Shown: positions 61,050 through 64,000 of the stretch, one piece after another
How the letters are laid out: each line of letters opens with the position of its first letter
Position numbering within the stretch: position 1 is the stretch's first letter
NCBI GenBank assembly: GCA_020544565.1
Contig: CP078014.1
Coordinates: forward strand, 1,432,574-1,496,573
Direction: 5' to 3'
Origin: Bradyrhizobiaceae bacterium
GTDB taxonomy: Bacteria; Pseudomonadota; Alphaproteobacteria; Rhizobiales; Xanthobacteraceae
DNA length: 64,000 nt
Position numbers and translations under genes: made by a program
The notes under the pieces: model-generated
Databases searched by the model: none
What the model saw: only the letters and a program-made list of their open reading frames with translations
What the model was told of the DNA's origin: nothing

Positions 61050-62126
61050 TTATCCGCCAATCTGCCGCAGCCGCTCCAGCCCCTCGGTGGCGAGCGCACG
61101 GGTCAGGTCCGCCGCGCCGGCCTGCCGCCGCAGCGCCACCGCCTGCCCGGCCCACAGATTGCTGAAATCCACCCGGCCGAGCTTTTCGGCGGCAGTTTTC
61201 AGCGGGCCGAACGCCGCGGACGCATGGGGAAACGCGGGCGCATCCGGCGACGCCGGCCCGACCTCGCGCATCACGCGATTGACCACGCCGCGGGCCGGAC
61301 GCCCGGTCATGACATTGGTAATGACGGTGGAGTCGTCGCCCGCCGAGGCCAGCGCGGCGCGGCCGAGGGCAGAGATCTTGGATTCCGGGGTGTGAAGATA
61401 GGCCGTGCCAATCTGTACCCCCGCGGCCCCGAGCGCGAAGGCAGCGGCGATGCCCCGCCCGTCGGCGATGCCGCCGGCTGCGATCACCGGCACCTTCACG
61501 GCATCCACCACCTGCGGCACCAGCGCGAAGGTGCCCGGCTGCGCGGCGATGTTCTCGGTCAGAAACATGCCGCGATGGCCGCCGGCCTCTGCGCCCTGCG
61601 CGATGATGGCGTCGGCGCCGCGCTGCTCCAGCCACACCGCTTCCTTGACCACGGTGGCGCAGCCGATCACCCGCGCGCCCGTCGCCTTGACCCGCTTCAG
61701 CAGCGCCTCGTCCGGCAGGCCGAAATGGAAGCTGACCGCCTCCGGCTTCAATTCCTCCACCAGCTCACACATCTCCGCGCTGAAAGGAGCACGGGCGGCG
61801 GCCGGCAGCGGCGCGTCGGGATCCAGCCCGAGCTCCTTATAATAAGCCTGAAGCCGCTTGCGCCATCCGGCCTCGCGCGCCGGATCGAGCGCCACCGCCG
61901 TGTGGCAGAAGAAGTTCATGCTCAGCGGCGCGCTGATGCGCTGGCGAAAGATGCCGACCTGCTCGCGGGCCTTCTCCGCCGCGATCATGGCGCAGGGCAG
62001 CGAGGCGAGCGCGCCGCCTTCCGCCGCGCCAATCATCACGTCCACGTCCTGAGCGCCCGCCATCGGCGCCTGCACGATGGGAACGTCGATTCCGAAAAGG
62101 TCGAGAAGTCTGCGGTCAGGCCACAT
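61050..62126 (-). CDS. Nitronate monooxygenase / 2-nitropropane dioxygenase family flavoprotein
   Basis: A 358-residue FMN-dependent TIM-barrel protein. LFGIDVPIVQAPMAGAQDVDVMIGAAEGGALASLPC at the start is the family signature; the catalytic His is in GAEAGGHRGMF, and AAGGIADGRGIAAAFALGAAGVQIGTAYLHTPES is the phosphate-binding region. These enzymes oxidise nitronates, though many members are misannotated and may act on other substrates. ATG at 62126. Divergent from ruvX. Confidence 0.88.
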   Translation of the reverse strand: MWPDRRLLDLFGIDVPIVQAPMAGAQDVDVMIGAAEGGALASLPCAMIAAEKAREQVGIFRQRISAPLSMNFFCHTAVALDPAREAGWRKRLQAYYKELGLDPDAPLPAAARAPFSAEMCELVEELKPEAVSFHFGLPDEALLKRVKATGARVIGCATVVKEAVWLEQRGADAIIAQGAEAGGHRGMFLTENIAAQPGTFALVPQVVDAVKVPVIAAGGIADGRGIAAAFALGAAGVQIGTAYLHTPESKISALGRAALASAGDDSTVITNVMTGRPARGVVNRVMREVGPASPDAPAFPHASAAFGPLKTAAEKLGRVDFSNLWAGQAVALRRQAGAADLTRALATEGLERLRQIGG

Positions 62127-62317
62127 GGTCGCTCGCTTGCTGTTTTAGGGGGATTGCTGCGGGCGCCGTTGCCTGAGCCGGCGCAGGCTAGCACATCGCC
62201 GCGCACGGCCGCCATATGCCTGCCTGTTGCAAGGCCCCCACCGCGGGATAGCGGACATGCAACGGCCCCCGGCCTTGCCGCTTTGCAAGATTTGCATCCC
62301 GCATGATAAGCGAGGCC

Positions 62318-62806
62318 ATGCCCGCATTTGTCCTGCCGCTGACCGAAGCCGCCGCGCACTGGCCCGCACGAGGCGCCCTGATCGGGCTCGACCTCGGCAC
62401 CAAGACCATCGGCGTCGCCGTGTCCGACCCCGACCGCAAGCTCGCAACCGGAGTGGAAACGATCCAGCGCAAGACCTTCACCGCGGATGCCGCGCGGCTT
62501 CTGTCCATCGCCGCCGAGCGCGGCGTCACCGGCTTCGTGCTCGGCCTGCCGATCAACATGGACGGCAGCGAAGGCCCCCGCGCCCAATCGACCCGCGCGT
62601 TCGCGCGGAATTTCGCGAAGCACACGGACCTCGCCATCGGCCTGTGGGACGAGCGGCTGTCCACCGCCGCCGTGGAGCGCGAGCTGATCGACCTCGACAT
62701 GAGCCGCGCCAGGCGTGCAAAAGTGATCGACGAACACGCCGCCATCTTCATTCTTCAGGGCGCACTGGACCGGCTGGCCGTGCTGCGGCGATCCGGAGCG
62801 GACTGA
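62318..62806 (+). CDS. ruvX: Holliday-junction-resolvase-like YqgF/RuvX (16S rRNA pre-processing)
   Basis: A 162-residue RNase H-fold protein. Family features are LIGLDLGTKTIGVAVSDPDRKLATG at the start, GFVLGLPINMDGSEGPRAQ, and the Asp-rich segment DERLSTAAVERELIDLDMSRARRAKVIDEHAA. The protein processes the 5' end of 16S rRNA in bacteria and is described as a putative Holliday-junction resolvase. ATG at 62318 (PAFVLPLTEAA) is chosen; an ATG at 62303 is equally possible. Its stop is followed two bases later by the next gene. Confidence 0.92.
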   Translation: MPAFVLPLTEAAAHWPARGALIGLDLGTKTIGVAVSDPDRKLATGVETIQRKTFTADAARLLSIAAERGVTGFVLGLPINMDGSEGPRAQSTRAFARNFAKHTDLAIGLWDERLSTAAVERELIDLDMSRARRAKVIDEHAAIFILQGALDRLAVLRRSGAD

Positions 62807-62808
62807 TC

Positions 62809-63735
62809 ATGCCGGTGGTTCTCACGGCGCTGCTGCCGGTTTTCCTGCTGATCGCGCTGGGCTTCGGCCTGAAGCGCACGCTGCTGCCCCACGAGGCGCA
62901 ATGGCACGGCCTCGAACAGATCGTCTATTACATCCTGTTCCCGGCGCTGATGATCCAGACGCTGGCCCGCGCCGACCTCGCCAGCGTCCCGGTGGCCGGG
63001 GTCGGAGCGGCGCTGATGCTCGCGGTCCTGACGATGACCGCGATCTGCCTCCTGCTCCGCCCGTTTCTCGCCCGCCAGTTGAATATCGGCGGCGCGGCCT
63101 TCACCTCGATCTTTCAGGGAGCCACGCGCTGGCAGACCTATGTCGCGCTCGCGGTTGCGGCCAATCTCTACGGCGCAATCGGACTGACGCTGGCCTCCGT
63201 CGCCATGGTGGCGATGACCCCGCTCCTCAATATCATCTGCGTCTGGGTGCTGGCGCATTATGCCACGCCGCAGCGGCTGTCATGGGGCGCGATCCTGCGG
63301 ACCATCGGCAAGAACCCCTTCATCTGGGCCTGCGCCTTCGGAATCGTGCTCAACCTGCTGCACGTTCCCTTCACCGGCGTGGTGTACGACTTCACCGACG
63401 CGCTCAGCCGCTCGGCGCTGGCCATCGGCCTGCTGTGCGTCGGCGCGGGATTGCGTCTTCAAGGCGTCGTCCGCGCCGGCGCGCCGGCCTGGATCGCGGT
63501 GACGCTCAAGCTCATGGTGCTGCCGGCCATCGCGGTCGCGCTCGGCTATGCCTTCGGCCTCAGCGGATCGAGCCTCGTCGTCGTCGCCTGCTGCGCGTCG
63601 GTGCCGACCTCGTCGAGCTCCTACGTGCTGGCGCGGCAGATGGGCGGCGACGCGCCGCTGGTCGCCGAAATCCTCACCCTGCAAACCGTGCTGGCCGCCA
63701 TCACCATGCCGACCGTGATCGCGCTGGTGGCCTGA
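62809..63735 (+). CDS. AEC-family transporter (auxin efflux carrier-like)
   Basis: A 308-residue permease with about ten predicted membrane spans, arranged as two inverted halves. Starts MPVVLTALLPVFLLIALGFGLKRTLLPHEAQWHGLEQIVYYILFPALMIQTL, the family N-terminus, and has the conserved TRWQTYVALA in the fourth span region and CVGAGLRLQG in the second half. AEC proteins export organic acids or amino acids; the substrate is not known. ATG at 62809 stands two bases after the ruvX stop, so it is probably co-transcribed with ruvX. Confidence 0.88.
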   Translation: MPVVLTALLPVFLLIALGFGLKRTLLPHEAQWHGLEQIVYYILFPALMIQTLARADLASVPVAGVGAALMLAVLTMTAICLLLRPFLARQLNIGGAAFTSIFQGATRWQTYVALAVAANLYGAIGLTLASVAMVAMTPLLNIICVWVLAHYATPQRLSWGAILRTIGKNPFIWACAFGIVLNLLHVPFTGVVYDFTDALSRSALAIGLLCVGAGLRLQGVVRAGAPAWIAVTLKLMVLPAIAVALGYAFGLSGSSLVVVACCASVPTSSSSYVLARQMGGDAPLVAEILTLQTVLAAITMPTVIALVA

Positions 63736-63741
63736 TCCGGC

Positions 63742-64000
63742 TCACGACTGGCTGGCGAGCCAGATGGTCTGCAAGGTCGCCAGCAGATTGTTGAGGCCGT
63801 GAACCGCCACCGTCAGCCACGTCGAGTTGAAGCGATAGCGCAGATAGCCGAGCAACAGCCCGATCGAGAACACCTGGCCGAGGAAGAACCAGTTGTACTG
63901 CAGATGCATCGCCGTCCATACCGCGGACGACAGCACGATGGCGCCAAAGGGCCGCAGGAACGTCTCCGACCAGCCGCGATAGAGGAAACCGCGGGCGAAG
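63742..64000 (-). CDS. CPBP-family intramembrane metalloprotease (partial, cut by the window edge)
   Basis: Only the C-terminal part of the gene is inside. The readable end is FARGFLYRGWSETFLRPFGA, then IVLSSAVWTAMHLQYNWFFL, a later LGYLRYRFNSTWLTVAVHGL, then NNLLATLQTIWLASQS. It matches the CPBP (Abi) pattern: the FxRGFLYRG segment after the missing EE, and later H-containing helices (MHLQ and VHGLNN). Such proteases remove prenylated or membrane substrates. The catalytic Glu-Glu-x-x-x-Arg is at or beyond the edge, so it cannot be checked. Confidence 0.75.
   Translation of the reverse strand, partial: FARGFLYRGWSETFLRPFGAIVLSSAVWTAMHLQYNWFFLGQVFSIGLLLGYLRYRFNSTWLTVAVHGLNNLLATLQTIWLASQS

Overview
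The window is one continuous stretch of a high-GC alphaproteobacterial chromosome. The family is most likely Nitrobacteraceae/Bradyrhizobiaceae (Bradyrhizobium, Rhodopseudomonas, Nitrobacter or Afipia type). This rests on gene orders typical of the group (plsX-fabH-ihfA-merR; glyA-nrdR-ribD-ribE-ribH-nusB-thiL; rsh-pdxJ-acpS-lepB-rnc-era-recO), an Omp2b-type porin, an LdtR-like MarR regulator, a ubiquinol-cytochrome c chaperone, a K+-insensitive H+-pyrophosphatase and several families of short palindromic repeats. The species cannot be fixed from sequence reading alone.

Layout. 1-6918: tRNA-Pro(GGG), two small conserved proteins, the plsX-fabH-ihfA-merR lipid/nucleoid cluster read on the minus strand, a DUF177 protein with the cytochrome bc1 chaperone, and divergent bamE. 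7091-9190: a Bug/TctC binding protein, a 50-residue RMF-like gene and a glycine-zipper lipoprotein. 9209-17800: a minus-strand block running glyA, nrdR, riboflavin genes, nusB, thiL, hppA. 18384-23439: a low-GC secreted protein, ldtR-like regulator, small membrane protein, hemB, an RDD protein and the bpt leucyltransferase. 23468-24673: an IS30-family element inserted in repeat DNA. 24834-30886: Mn transporter, trmO, MFS exporter, parC and a small secreted Tyr/Pro-rich protein.

30964-45707: recO, era, rnc, lepB, acpS, pdxJ, rsh and rpoZ (minus strand), a NYN-domain protein overlapping a family-5 uracil-DNA glycosylase, a peroxiredoxin, smpB, mscL, dapA and a soluble lytic transglycosylase. 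45708-49488: repeat-rich DNA around an alpha/beta hydrolase and an abundant-type porin. 50035-53328: tRNA-Ser(GCT), a TPR/O-GlcNAc-transferase-like protein and a 45-residue Lys/Ala histone-H1-like protein. 53917-64000: gatB, a frameshifted polytopic membrane protein, a patatin lipoprotein, gatA, a tiny CxxC protein, gatC, a nitronate monooxygenase, ruvX, an AEC transporter and a truncated CPBP protease at the edge.

Most of the window is housekeeping: membrane lipid and envelope assembly, riboflavin/PLP/heme cofactors, one-carbon metabolism, RNA processing, stringent response and the tRNA-dependent amidotransferase. No CRISPR array, prophage, conjugative element or multi-gene defence island was seen. 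The most unusual items are small or non-coding: the IS30 transposase reading frame that runs out of the element, palindromic repeat families that fill gene borders, the frameshifted membrane protein, the H1-like mini-protein with a long unusual intergenic region, and the overlapping NYN/UDG gene pair.
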